64,000 nt of DNA from Paenibacillus durus (GCF_000756615.1 NZ_CP009288.1:3968001-4032000), one strand, 5' to 3'. Counted from the stretch's first letter, positions 24,819 through 33,546 are shown. Notes: generated from the letters alone by a model not told the origin. Translations and numbers: made by a program.

Positions 24819-26864
24819 CTACGATTTGTCCTTCTTTCCGGCGGTTAGAGGCATACGCGTATTATCCCTCGTTTTATTGAAAGACGGCCTTGTTTTGGAA
24901 GAAAGCACCGGCACGCGGAACAGGATTGCCCCCATAGCCTTTGCATTAAACGGTATGAATGGCCACAGATAGGACGAGTTGTAGGAACGGTTGACCGTCA
25001 GCAGAACGATGAACAGGGTCGAGGCGACCACAAGTCCTGAAACATGGAAGAAGCCTGTGGCCAGAAGCAGGAGCAGGCGGACAATCCGGTTGGCCAAGCC
25101 AAGCTCATAGCTTGGCGTAGCAAACATGCCGATCGTAGCCACGGCCATATACAGGACAACCTCATTAACGAACAGTCCGGTCTGCACGGCGATGTCTCCG
25201 ATCAGAATCGCGGCGACCAGGCCCATGGCCGAACCAAGCGGTGAGGGTGTATGCACTGCGGCCATGCGCAGCAAATCCACACCGAACTCGATGATCAGAA
25301 ACTGGGCAAGCAGCGGAATTCTGGCATTCTTCTGCGGACCAATAAATTCGAGCATCGGGGGCTTTAGCTCGGGATGGATGACTAACAGCATCCAGAGCGG
25401 CAGCAGGAAGATGGAAGCGAAGATTCCGGCGAGCCGAACCCACCGCAAATAAGAGCCCATAAGCGGGGTCTGGCGGTTCTCTTCCGCATGCTGACACAAA
25501 TCAAAAAACGTCGTCGGGATGACCATTACGCTGGGGGACGTATCAACGAATAAGACGACCCTGCCTTCAAGCAGGTGGGAAGCGACAACGTCCGGCCGCT
25601 CGGAATAACGGACCATAGGATACGGATTCCAGTTCTTCCCTATGATTGCCTCCTCCAACTGCTTGTCTGCCAGCGGAATGCCGTCAATGTCGACGCTTTT
25701 GATTTTTTCGGTGACCGCTTTGACCTGGGTTTTATCCACAATATCGTCGATATAGGCGATGGACACATCCGTTTGCGTCCTCCGTCCCACCTTGTGAAGC
25801 TCGATTCTCAGTCCCGGATCACGCAGCCTGCGGCGAACAAGGGCGATATTGCTCAGCAGTGTCTCCGTGAACCCGTCGCGCGCGCCCCGCACCACTCGCT
25901 CGATAGATGGCTCCTCCGGCCCCCGAACCGGATAAAGCCGCGTATCCATGATGATGACATGCGATTCTCCCTCAATAAACAGAACGCTCATCCCCGCCAT
26001 GGCCTGGTTGATCGCGTCGCTCATCCGATCGGCCTTCTCGACCTGGATATGAGGGATGTACTCATTCATAAATGCGGCCAAGGCATCAGAAGACATACTG
26101 ACTGGGGTCAAGTAGGTAAGCCGCTTCAGGATCTCATCCAGGACGACGTCCTTGGCAAAGCCGCTGATTAATAAAAGACCCGTTTTTCTGCCGCCTAAGA
26201 CCATTTCCCGGAATACTACGTCGAATGACGCTCCAAGGCCCATCACTTCGGTCAAAATTTCTTTTGTCTGATCAAGCGATTCCGGAATCTTGTCCTCGCC
26301 ATGCCAATATATAATGGATTCTTTCACGGAATTTGAAAGTTCCTTATCCCGTTTCTCCTGCTTGGGATCTTTAGGCTGCCCCGAAGCCGCCTCCTGTTCT
26401 TGAAGGCTCTCCGCACCCTGATTTTCTTCTCCCTTTTGCGCCCCATCGCCAGTTTGCTCTTCCGGCCGTTCTTCGTCCGGGGATAGGTTCGAACCTGCCT
26501 GAGCCTGCTCTGAAGAAGATTCCTTACTGCCGTCTTCACCACTCAAAATACTCTTGATAAAGCCGGTTACCCCTCCTTCGGAGCCCTCCTCCGGAGCTCC
26601 AGGCTCCCAGGATGCTTCCATTTCGCCCGCTCCGGCGCTCTGCTTCATTACGAAGCCTGTCGCCAAGTCAACTGCGCCAGCGCTCACTCCTTCACTGGCG
26701 CCGCTCGACGCGTCGCTCTCAGCCGCTGCTTCGGTTTCTCCGGCGGCTTGCTCCACAACAAGATTGGATGCCCCGCTGGTATCTCCGGCGTTCTCCGCAT
26801 CCGAAAGCGGCTGCTTCGGTCCTTTGCTGTCCAAGTAATCACCGCTATGAATGTATTTGCTCAT
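24819..26864 (-). CDS. spoVAF: Spore germination protein SpoVAF (GerA family) with long acidic N-terminus
   Basis: 681-residue GerA-family A-subunit-like membrane protein. The part from about residue 185 (KESIIYWHGEDKIPESLDQTK) is the usual SpoVAF body. It has a cytoplasmic domain, motifs such as VERVVRGARDGFTETLLSNIALVRRR, and five or six C-terminal membrane spans ending near residue 650. Ahead of it are about 180 residues of Glu/Ser/Gly/Ala-rich, probably disordered sequence, which makes it much longer than the roughly 490 residues of B. subtilis SpoVAF. In Bacillus SpoVAF acts in the spore inner membrane to amplify ion release during germination. It starts 14 bp after spoVAB (GGAGGG ribosome site). 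Confidence 0.9.
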   Translation of the reverse strand: MSKYIHSGDYLDSKGPKQPLSDAENAGDTSGASNLVVEQAAGETEAAAESDASSGASEGVSAGAVDLATGFVMKQSAGAGEMEASWEPGAPEEGSEGGVTGFIKSILSGEDGSKESSSEQAQAGSNLSPDEERPEEQTGDGAQKGEENQGAESLQEQEAASGQPKDPKQEKRDKELSNSVKESIIYWHGEDKIPESLDQTKEILTEVMGLGASFDVVFREMVLGGRKTGLLLISGFAKDVVLDEILKRLTYLTPVSMSSDALAAFMNEYIPHIQVEKADRMSDAINQAMAGMSVLFIEGESHVIIMDTRLYPVRGPEEPSIERVVRGARDGFTETLLSNIALVRRRLRDPGLRIELHKVGRRTQTDVSIAYIDDIVDKTQVKAVTEKIKSVDIDGIPLADKQLEEAIIGKNWNPYPMVRYSERPDVVASHLLEGRVVLFVDTSPSVMVIPTTFFDLCQHAEENRQTPLMGSYLRWVRLAGIFASIFLLPLWMLLVIHPELKPPMLEFIGPQKNARIPLLAQFLIIEFGVDLLRMAAVHTPSPLGSAMGLVAAILIGDIAVQTGLFVNEVVLYMAVATIGMFATPSYELGLANRIVRLLLLLATGFFHVSGLVVASTLFIVLLTVNRSYNSSYLWPFIPFNAKAMGAILFRVPVLSSKTRPSFNKTRDNTRMPLTAGKKDKS

Positions 26865-26878
26865 CTTTAGCCCTCCGT

Positions 26879-27304
26879 TTACTGTCGATACACAAACCAA
26901 TCAAATAAGGAACCCGCCACTTTGCCACATACCATCGCCATCAGCAGACCGAACAGGTGTGAAGTCATATGAAGGCGTTTGGCCAAAATCGGCAGTACGT
27001 TAAGAACTTCCGTCAAGGCGGCGGCAAGCATGCCGACAAAGATTCCCCCGAACAAGCCGACCGCCGCTTCGGCCACCGGGCCTGCTGCAATTTTCCAGTT
27101 CCAGAAATCGCTCACCGTGCCTAGCAGCGATCCGCTGACCATAGCGCCTTCATACCAGTGAACCTTATCGTAAGATTTCGTCAGCTGCGCCAACCGCGGA
27201 ATCATGTCGAGCACGACAAACAGAGCGATCACCCCGCCGCCGACGGCGATGCCTCCCGCAATGCCAAGGATCAAATTCAGGCCCACCTCAATCGGAGCCG
27301 TCAT
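26879..27304 (-). CDS. spoVAB: Stage V sporulation protein AB
   Basis: 141-residue membrane protein with about four hydrophobic spans, the same length as B. subtilis SpoVAB. Visible family segments are NLILGIAGGIAVGGGVIALFVVLDMIPRL (residues 10-38), KVHWYEGAMVSGSLLG and LFGGIFVGMLAAALTEVLNVLPILAKR. It belongs to the spoVA set, which moves dipicolinic acid into the spore core. The ATG follows the spoVAA stop without a gap (TAAATG), with GGGAGG inside the spoVAA end, so the pair is coupled. Its exact biochemical role is unknown. Confidence 0.92.
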   Translation of the reverse strand: MTAPIEVGLNLILGIAGGIAVGGGVIALFVVLDMIPRLAQLTKSYDKVHWYEGAMVSGSLLGTVSDFWNWKIAAGPVAEAAVGLFGGIFVGMLAAALTEVLNVLPILAKRLHMTSHLFGLLMAMVCGKVAGSLFDWFVYRQ

Positions 27305-27961
27305 TTACACTTCCTCCCTTTCACTTGTTCCGCCTTCGTCACGCTTCATTTTCCGGTATTCCTCATGAATAACGTACTGGTCGATATTTTTCTGATACAG
27401 GAACATTTCCACTTCGAGCGGGGTCGGCTCCTCATTCCATTTTTTCTTAAAAAGATGATTGAAAAAGATCACCATGCCGAACCCGATACCGATGGAATAG
27501 GCCAGTTGGAACAGATAAGGATGCTCGTCCCTGCGGCCGGTCAGCATCTCCACAATCCGGATTTGGACCGCCTGCATACTCACGTCCGCATGGAAATTCA
27601 TAATCGTCAGCGCCGCGCCAAAGAACAGCAGCAGCCAGACAAGCGCGAACATCGCAGGCGACGGCTTCTGACCGCCCTTGGATTCGCTGATCTGGACAAT
27701 CGTCTTTCCTTCTCCAATCGGCTCGATATCGGCTTCCGGCAGCAGCTGCTTCACCAGAGGAATGACCTTCAGCAGATCGATGAGGATCAGGTTGCCGTCG
27801 CTGTACTCCGGCTGGACCAGAAGCAGTGATTTTAGCCGCTCCTCCCACTCCGGCGGTGCAATCAGGTATGCGATGTCGCCAAGCTTCACACCTTTACCTT
27901 GAGGAAGCGTCACCCGATTCTTCAGTTGTATATAGATGGCGGAACCAGAGTGGGTCTTCAT
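27305..27961 (-). CDS. spoVAA: Stage V sporulation protein AA
   Basis: 218-residue first gene of the spoVA cluster. The N-terminal half is a soluble domain (AIYIQLKNRVTLPQGKGVKLGDIAYL), and the C-terminal half has two membrane spans (FALVWLLLFFGAALTIMNFH and FQLAYSIGIGFGMVIFFNHLF). The tail is charged. It is preceded by a well-formed sigma-G promoter, which matches forespore expression in Bacillus. Directly followed by spoVAB. The genes spoVAC, spoVAD and spoVAE, which come next in Bacillus, are absent here. Confidence 0.92.
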   Translation of the reverse strand: MKTHSGSAIYIQLKNRVTLPQGKGVKLGDIAYLIAPPEWEERLKSLLLVQPEYSDGNLILIDLLKVIPLVKQLLPEADIEPIGEGKTIVQISESKGGQKPSPAMFALVWLLLFFGAALTIMNFHADVSMQAVQIRIVEMLTGRRDEHPYLFQLAYSIGIGFGMVIFFNHLFKKKWNEEPTPLEVEMFLYQKNIDQYVIHEEYRKMKRDEGGTSEREEV

Positions 27962-28009
27962 CCGCTTGTCCTCCTATTTCAAACTAACGCCAGTAAGCCA
28001 GATTAACGG

Positions 28010-28039
28010 TAGTATGGGTGGAAAGGTTTATTTTTACTC
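28010..28039 (-). promoter_or_regulatory. Sigma-G promoter of spoVAA
   Basis: On the minus strand GAGTA (28035-28039), an 18-bp spacer and CATACTA (28010-28016). The -10 matches the sigma-G consensus exactly. It lies about 50 bp before spoVAA. Confidence 0.65.
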
Positions 28040-28153
28040 TTGCGCATGGGCAATCATCAGACTGACTTGCTTATATCAGGAATATCCCGAAACTTTTCAC
28101 GGCCGAATGAGTCTATACTCAATATTGCAAAAGAAGGAGGATTAACCAAAATC

Positions 28154-29329
28154 ATGAAGTTATTATCCCAAGCCTTTATCCGAATAATCTTAGCCGCCGC
28201 GGTGCTGCTGACCCTTAGTGGACAAGTCCTGCCTTCCGTATATGCCAAATCCGAAAACAGCGTGCAGGATTACGCGGTGGATGCCGCCAAAGGAGTTGAG
28301 ATATACTCGATCCGCTACATGGTTGACGAAAAGTACCAAAATGCGGTGGTATACAAGCAGCAGGACGGCACTTTTGCCAAATGGCAGGAACCATTCCATT
28401 TCTTCAGAACAGCAGAGGACGGCTCACTAATAATCGGTGGTTCAGATGATCCCGAGGGCAGTTATGTATACGATCCAGATCGCCAAGCCATTGTCCACAA
28501 AAATATCTATTCGCTGTCACCGGACGGGAAATGGGGACTTCTGGAGCGTTCCCGCTATCTTTATGTAAAGAGTCTATCGCCATACAGCGACTACATTGCC
28601 AAGCTTAACGACTATTATTTAAAAAATATGAAGACCGGAGACGTTTCTTTGTATAAAACTATGCAGACAAGCTTTCGTACGGGCTGGTACGACCAACACA
28701 CGCTGCTGGAATCCGGGTATGACAGCCAGGCGAAACAAAATTTGATTACGGCTTACAATCCAGAGACGGGAAAAAGAACCACTGTCCTAGCAGGCTCGAT
28801 GTATGCCTTTAACAATTCCATCTCCAAACTGCTGTATGTGGAGAACGAGCCGCGCCGGCTGCAGAGGGTGTACGATCTGAAGACGTCTGCCTCCCATCTT
28901 CTCACGAGTGAAGCAGAACGGTCGGCCATCTATCCTTCTGTCCTTTCCAGACCTTCATCAGCCTTACCTGCTGGCATTAATCCTGCCGAACTGCCCGTCG
29001 TCCCGGTACCCGTTATTGAACAATATGAGTATACGGCGGAGATCAACGGCCTCAGCATCCCGGTAAGTACAGTATTTGAAGCAGACGGCAAACGCTGGAT
29101 TCCTGTGCGGCCTCTCGCGACAGCCCTCGGCTGGAAGGTGGAGCTCTTGGATCAGCCGGGAACATCCTATAAAGCCTCGAACTATCAATATACAATCTCG
29201 CAGGGAGCGGCAAAAATCACTCTCACACCTTCCAACAGCTTCAGCACTGGCGGCAGGCTGTTCATGACCCAGGGCCAGCTGGCATCGCTAGGATACGGAG
29301 CTGTCAAGCTGGTTCCCCATTTCAACTGA
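28154..29329 (+). CDS. Secreted protein with C-terminal stalk domain
   Basis: 391-residue exported protein on the forward strand, divergent from spoVAA. A signal peptide covers residues 1-31 (cleavage near VYAKS). A long middle part with beta-propeller-like or WD-like turns (ITAYNPETGKRTTVLAGSMY) follows; I cannot place it in a family. The last 95 residues match the copper amine oxidase N-terminal-like or stalk domain common in Paenibacillus secreted proteins (RWIPVRPLATALGWKVE). Start 28154 is the only in-frame Met before the signal peptide. AAGGAGG lies 13 nt upstream, rather far. Function unknown. Confidence 0.75.
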   Translation: MKLLSQAFIRIILAAAVLLTLSGQVLPSVYAKSENSVQDYAVDAAKGVEIYSIRYMVDEKYQNAVVYKQQDGTFAKWQEPFHFFRTAEDGSLIIGGSDDPEGSYVYDPDRQAIVHKNIYSLSPDGKWGLLERSRYLYVKSLSPYSDYIAKLNDYYLKNMKTGDVSLYKTMQTSFRTGWYDQHTLLESGYDSQAKQNLITAYNPETGKRTTVLAGSMYAFNNSISKLLYVENEPRRLQRVYDLKTSASHLLTSEAERSAIYPSVLSRPSSALPAGINPAELPVVPVPVIEQYEYTAEINGLSIPVSTVFEADGKRWIPVRPLATALGWKVELLDQPGTSYKASNYQYTISQGAAKITLTPSNSFSTGGRLFMTQGQLASLGYGAVKLVPHFN

Positions 29330-29342
29330 CTTTTCCAAATAG

Positions 29343-29385
29343 AAAAAAACGTCCAAGCCAGCGGTGTTAACCGGCTTGGACGTTT
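29343..29385. terminator. Bidirectional terminator between stalk protein and EamA permease
   Basis: Perfect 11-bp stem ACGTCCAAGCC/GGCTTGGACGT, with T-rich sequence after it on the plus strand and TTTTTTT on the minus strand. It can end both converging genes. Confidence 0.85.
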
Positions 29386-29439
29386 CTATATTCGAGCATT
29401 TGCCCTGGGGCTGTCCCCTCAGGCGTTCCATGGCATGCT

Positions 29440-30414
29440 TTATGAATTCGGCTGGCTCGCCGCCTCAAGCCGTTCTCTCTGCTGGCTGGAGATGAAGAAC
29501 AGCGCGGTCCAGATCATCGCAAAGCCCAGAATCTGCTGCCACGTGACTAGCTGTTGATAGACGATCCAGTTCAGTACAAGGCTGGTCATCGGGAAGCTTA
29601 GCTCTGCGAGTGTCGCAAAAGAGGCTTTGGTTGTACTCAGTCCTTTGTAGTACAGCAGCATGCTGAGCAGCCCGGGAAGAAGCGCCTGCAGCAGCAGATT
29701 GATTGCTATGGCGGCGGAGGAACCGAGTCCCCCTTGCAGCTGCCAAGGCGCTCCTTCCATCGACGTAAGGACGAATAGAAACGGCAGCGCCAGAATAAAG
29801 CGCAGCGAAGTAACGGTCTCGTACTTCATAGTTCCAAGCAGATAGCGGCCCATCACGGTCGATCCGCCCCACAGCGCCGCTGCTCCAAGAGCCATGACGC
29901 TGCCGATTCCGATGAAGCTGGCGGCCTGCCCGAACGGCATGCTCCAGCCAAAGGTCAGCAAATAGGTGCCAAGGAGCGCAAGCAGAACGAGCGGACCGAA
30001 ATAGCGGGGCAGCCGTTCCTTCAGCACCAGGGCGGCAAGGCCAATGGCGAACAGCGGCTGCAGCTTCTGGAGCAGCACCACAGCGTTAATGTCGCCGCCT
30101 GCGAGCGCCTTGGTGAACAGGATGGTCGCCACGGCCGATCCGCCCCAGGATACGAAGATCAATGCGGCCGCATGCCGCAGCCGTATTCGCTTCAGTTCGG
30201 CCCGGTGGCGCCATAACACGGGAGCGGCCGCCAGAAAGAGCACCACATGCTCCAGCAGCACGATTTGCGACGAAGTCAGAGACTTCAGCAGCAGGATGCG
30301 GAACAGCGGGTCGACGCCCCATAGAGCCGCCCCAAGAACCACCAGCCAGAATCCGCCGCGCAGCGGCGCCGTCCGCACCGTTTGAGTTTGAGAAGAAGCC
30401 GTTACATTACTCAT
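29440..30414 (-). CDS. EamA/DMT-family permease, likely riboflavin/flavin transporter
   Basis: 324-residue membrane protein with ten hydrophobic spans and two EamA repeats (first about 25-155, second about 170-310). The second repeat ends FPMTSLVLNWIVYQQLVTWQQILGFAMIW. DMT carriers move many metabolites, so the family alone does not give the substrate. An FMN riboswitch and terminator in its own leader (30457-30811) indicate control by FMN. DMT proteins under FMN riboswitches (the ImpX-type group) have been proposed as riboflavin transporters. I infer riboflavin or a flavin precursor as substrate. Start 30414 has AAGGAG at 9 nt. Confidence 0.8.
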   Translation of the reverse strand: MSNVTASSQTQTVRTAPLRGGFWLVVLGAALWGVDPLFRILLLKSLTSSQIVLLEHVVLFLAAAPVLWRHRAELKRIRLRHAAALIFVSWGGSAVATILFTKALAGGDINAVVLLQKLQPLFAIGLAALVLKERLPRYFGPLVLLALLGTYLLTFGWSMPFGQAASFIGIGSVMALGAAALWGGSTVMGRYLLGTMKYETVTSLRFILALPFLFVLTSMEGAPWQLQGGLGSSAAIAINLLLQALLPGLLSMLLYYKGLSTTKASFATLAELSFPMTSLVLNWIVYQQLVTWQQILGFAMIWTALFFISSQQRERLEAASQPNS

Positions 30415-30456
30415 AAATCATTTCTCCTTGTCGATACAAAATCCCGTTCAAGACCA

Positions 30457-30495
30457 AAAAAACCCCGAGTGCCAATTTGAGGCAATCTCGGGGGT
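30457..30495 (-). terminator. FMN-controlled terminator before the EamA gene
   Basis: CCCCGAGATTGCC / GGCACTCGGGG stem followed by TTTTTTT on the minus strand, 40 bp before the permease start. Likely switched by the upstream riboswitch. Confidence 0.85.
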
Positions 30496-30520
30496 TATAT
30501 TGAATAAAAACGTCCATAAG

Positions 30521-30541
30521 AAAAGCACCGATTGGTGCCCT
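30521..30541 (-). terminator. Second hairpin in the EamA leader
   Basis: GGCACC AATC GGTGC followed by TTTTC on the minus strand. It stands between the FMN riboswitch and the main terminator. It may be an additional terminator or part of the switching structure. Confidence 0.45.
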
Positions 30542-30664
30542 TTCGAAGATGCCGCCGAATCCTTCATTAGCGGTAGCTTTTCTTGCGATTAAAGAATTGT
30601 TCAGCTCCGCTGAAAACTTATAAATTCTTTAATCTTAGCAAAAAGCCGTTCCTATCCTTTGATC

Positions 30665-30811
30665 CTCTCTCCTCCGGACTTTACCGTCGGCTCTGGATTT
30701 CCACCAGATCAGTCCCTTCTTTCCAGCTAAGAAAAAAAGGAGTCGCGGGCTGCGGTCCGCCCTCGCGAACCTCACCGCCGGTCAGGAATTTCACCTTACC
30801 CCGAGAATCTT
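30665..30811 (-). ncRNA. Second FMN riboswitch (leader of EamA permease)
   Basis: On the minus strand the RFN blocks appear in order. These are CTCGGGGTAAGGTGAAATTCC, GACCGGCGGTGAG, a variable arm with GCAGCCCGCGA, CTGATCTGGTGGAAATCCAG, GCCGACGGTAAAGTCCGG and AGGAGAGAGGATC. The first block pairs with the last, as in the rib-operon element. The variable arm contains a run of T unlike the copy at 15386-15546. The only gene downstream is the EamA permease. Confidence 0.93.
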
Positions 30812-30891
30812 GTATTCCGTAATTTTTTTCACAATCCCAGCTTATTCCTTTTTCCCTGATTCGTAAAGAGTTTTATGCAAACGATACAATC

Positions 30892-32358
30892 TTAAGAAAT
30901 ATATTTGAACACCAGCCGGCGTTTCTCCGGGTCAGGGTCCTTCACCACGCATGCGGTTTCGTCAAAAATAAGGGTGGCTCGCTCCGTAAGCCCGTACTCC
31001 GGCCACGGAAGGTCTCTGGTACCCGGTCTTCCTCCGTGGGCAAATGCAATCCATGCATTCTGCATGCTACTCGAAAGCGACTCCATCGGCGGGCTGATTG
31101 CGAGTCCCAAGTCCCGCAAATGCGACATATTGCCAAACACATAGGGGATCTCCGCGGTGTGTACCGCTCTTAAGAGCAGCGGATGCTCCTTCACTCCCCA
31201 ATCGAAGCGGTACATCCAGACCGGTCCGTGCTCCAGTTGGCTCTCCGCAAACGCAATCGCACCGCCCCAGAAGAACAGATCGGTCAAGATCCCGGCAGGC
31301 CCCTCCCAGTTCGCAGGATAATGTGAGGCAAGTTCTGACAGATCCGGTGTACCCAGCGCTTGCTGGAGCACCTTCAGCGACTCTTCGATGGCCGGTACCT
31401 GCGCACCTTCACGGAAAAAATAGTGGCCTTCGTGGGCGTTCGTGCCGATCAGCAGCGGAATACCCGCCGCAGAACCGTTCGCGACGGCCCGAACCGGCTC
31501 TTCCGGCAGTGTCAGGGAATCAACCACAGGCTGAAAGATCATGGCGGGCGAACCGCCGGTCAGCCGCTGCACTAGCCTTCCAGCCGCTTCCATAATGGCT
31601 TCGGCCGGAAGCTCCAGCAGCTTCCCTGCATTCGCCCGGTCAATGCCCAGCTCGGCGAGCAGCCCTAAGGCAACTGCCTCGCCCTGCTCGGGACGAAACG
31701 CCTGGGATGGGCCGCTCTGCATAATCGCGCCCGTAAGCAGGCCGCGCGCGGCCGGCATTGCCAGCAGCGCGGCGATGCTCATGCTTCCCGCCGACTCGCC
31801 GAATACCGTTATCCGCTGCGGGTCGCCGCCAAAACCGGCAATATTGCCTCGCGTCCATTCCAGCGCGGCAATCTGATCCAGCAGTCCCACATTGGATGAG
31901 TAGTCATCGCCGAGCGGCGCCAAATGAAGAAATCCGAACGGTCCCAGACGGTAATTGACCGATACGACAACGACATTTCCGCTGAGGGCAAGAGCGGCAC
32001 CGTCGAACAGCGGCTGGCTGCCCGCTCCGGTCAGAAACGTCCCGCCGTGAATCCATACCATAACAGGCAGAGACTCCGCCCCGGCAGGCGCCCATACATT
32101 CAGGTATAGGCAGTCCTCATCGTAGACCGGCGTTCCTCCGGGAAAGCGGGTGCCTTTCCGGTCAGGCGGCTGGTGGCATACCGGGCCGAAGGCGAAGGCG
32201 TCCCGCACCCCGTTCCAGCTTGCCGGAGGCTGAGGCGCCCTAAAACGCAGTTCGCCGGTGGGAGGAGCGGCGAAAGGAATACCACGCCAGATGTTAATGC
32301 CATGATCTTGTATGCCCCGTACTTTTCCGTACATCGTTGCAGCTTCAGGCTGTCGCAC
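30892..32358 (-). CDS. Type-B carboxylesterase (para-nitrobenzyl esterase-like)
   Basis: 488-residue alpha/beta-hydrolase of the carboxylesterase type B family, which cleaves carboxylic esters. The nucleophile is Ser189 in GESAG, the oxyanion loop is VWIHGGTFLTGAG, and the catalytic His region is HTAEIPYVFGN. The typical N-terminus is RGIPFAAPPTGELRF. It has no signal peptide, so it is likely cytoplasmic. The start is GTG at 32358 with AAGGATG upstream. It lies just upstream of the FMN riboswitch of the EamA gene. No functional link is evident. The natural substrate is unknown. Confidence 0.9.
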   Translation of the reverse strand: MRQPEAATMYGKVRGIQDHGINIWRGIPFAAPPTGELRFRAPQPPASWNGVRDAFAFGPVCHQPPDRKGTRFPGGTPVYDEDCLYLNVWAPAGAESLPVMVWIHGGTFLTGAGSQPLFDGAALALSGNVVVVSVNYRLGPFGFLHLAPLGDDYSSNVGLLDQIAALEWTRGNIAGFGGDPQRITVFGESAGSMSIAALLAMPAARGLLTGAIMQSGPSQAFRPEQGEAVALGLLAELGIDRANAGKLLELPAEAIMEAAGRLVQRLTGGSPAMIFQPVVDSLTLPEEPVRAVANGSAAGIPLLIGTNAHEGHYFFREGAQVPAIEESLKVLQQALGTPDLSELASHYPANWEGPAGILTDLFFWGGAIAFAESQLEHGPVWMYRFDWGVKEHPLLLRAVHTAEIPYVFGNMSHLRDLGLAISPPMESLSSSMQNAWIAFAHGGRPGTRDLPWPEYGLTERATLIFDETACVVKDPDPEKRRLVFKYIS

Positions 32359-32385
32359 AAGCGTTCATCCTTTCGTCAGTTTGTC

Positions 32386-33546
32386 TTATGGCTGCTCTTT
32401 GCCGTCCTCGGACGAGTCGTACAGTCCGGAACGGAAACGGAACCACTGAAAAATATGCGTGACCACTACCTTCAGCACAGCGTAGCCGGGCACGGCCAGA
32501 ATTATGCCGATCACCCCGAACATTTTGCCGGCAAAAACAATCACGAAAATAATCGTAATCGGATGAATCTTCAGCGTCTTGCCCATGATCTGCGGAGAGA
32601 TGAACTTGCCTTCAATCAATTGAACGGCCGTCCAGACCATAATCATTTTCAGCAGCATGAATGGCGAGGTGACCAGTGCCACGACAAGCGCGGGCGTAAT
32701 TGCGATGGCCGGACCCAAATAAGGCACAACTGCCGTACAAGCGGCAGCAATGGCGAGCACAAGCGAATATTTCAGGCCGATGATCAGATAGCCGATGTAG
32801 AGCAGTGCTCCGATACAGCAGCTTACGATGATCTGACCGCGGATATAGGAAGAAATCTGTTTGTTCATCTCAGACATAACCATCCGGGTCTGCGGCTTTA
32901 GCGCGGTAGGAACCATATGCAGAATATAATCGGGGAAACGTTTGCCGTCCCTGAGCATGTAAAAAAGGATAAACGGGGTCGTTACAATTCCCAGAATGAT
33001 CTCGGTAAGCGTTCCGACCAAGCTGCCCACACCCGTTAGAGCGTTATGTAGAAATGTAGTCAGCCATTCGGACACTCGCGTCGTCAGCGAGCTGACGTCG
33101 GCTCCCATGCTCTGCTGTAACTGATCGAATAGCCGGCTGCCCGTTAAATCACTGAATTCCTCTTGGATTTGAGCGCTGTAACGGGGGAAATTGTCGATTA
33201 AATCCAAGAGCTGACCCTTGATAATCGGAATGACCGTCAGCAGAATAACGGTTATGACACCGATAATAAGAAGATACAAAATCACGATCCCATAGGCGCG
33301 CTTAACCTTGCTCTTACGCTCCAGCCGGTCCACCAGCGGATTCAACAGGTAATAGGCGACCCCCGACAAAATAACAGGCAGCGCCACCGTATGAAGCAGC
33401 ACCGATAACGGCATAAAGATGAACGGTATCCTCGCGAATACAAGCACATTGAGCCCGATAAGCAGCAGCACGAGCAGGAAAACGACGAATTTATTGTTCA
33501 GAAAAAATTTGCGGAATCTCTCCGGCCAAATCTGCAATCTTTGCAT
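32386..33546 (-). CDS. AI-2E family transporter (PerM/YtvI-like)
   Basis: 386-residue membrane protein with about eight spans. Two lie near the N-terminus, a hydrophilic stretch follows (about 80-210), and then a C-terminal bundle with KMIMVWTAVQLIEGKFISPQIMGKTLKIHPITI. That segment is the conserved mark of the AI-2E/PerM family. Members are annotated as autoinducer-2 exporters or Na+/H+ antiporters, and the true substrate here is not known. Start 33546 has GGGAGG at 7 nt. It ends 27 bp before the esterase gene, so the two may be co-transcribed. Confidence 0.85.
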   Translation of the reverse strand: MQRLQIWPERFRKFFLNNKFVVFLLVLLLIGLNVLVFARIPFIFMPLSVLLHTVALPVILSGVAYYLLNPLVDRLERKSKVKRAYGIVILYLLIIGVITVILLTVIPIIKGQLLDLIDNFPRYSAQIQEEFSDLTGSRLFDQLQQSMGADVSSLTTRVSEWLTTFLHNALTGVGSLVGTLTEIILGIVTTPFILFYMLRDGKRFPDYILHMVPTALKPQTRMVMSEMNKQISSYIRGQIIVSCCIGALLYIGYLIIGLKYSLVLAIAAACTAVVPYLGPAIAITPALVVALVTSPFMLLKMIMVWTAVQLIEGKFISPQIMGKTLKIHPITIIFVIVFAGKMFGVIGIILAVPGYAVLKVVVTHIFQWFRFRSGLYDSSEDGKEQP

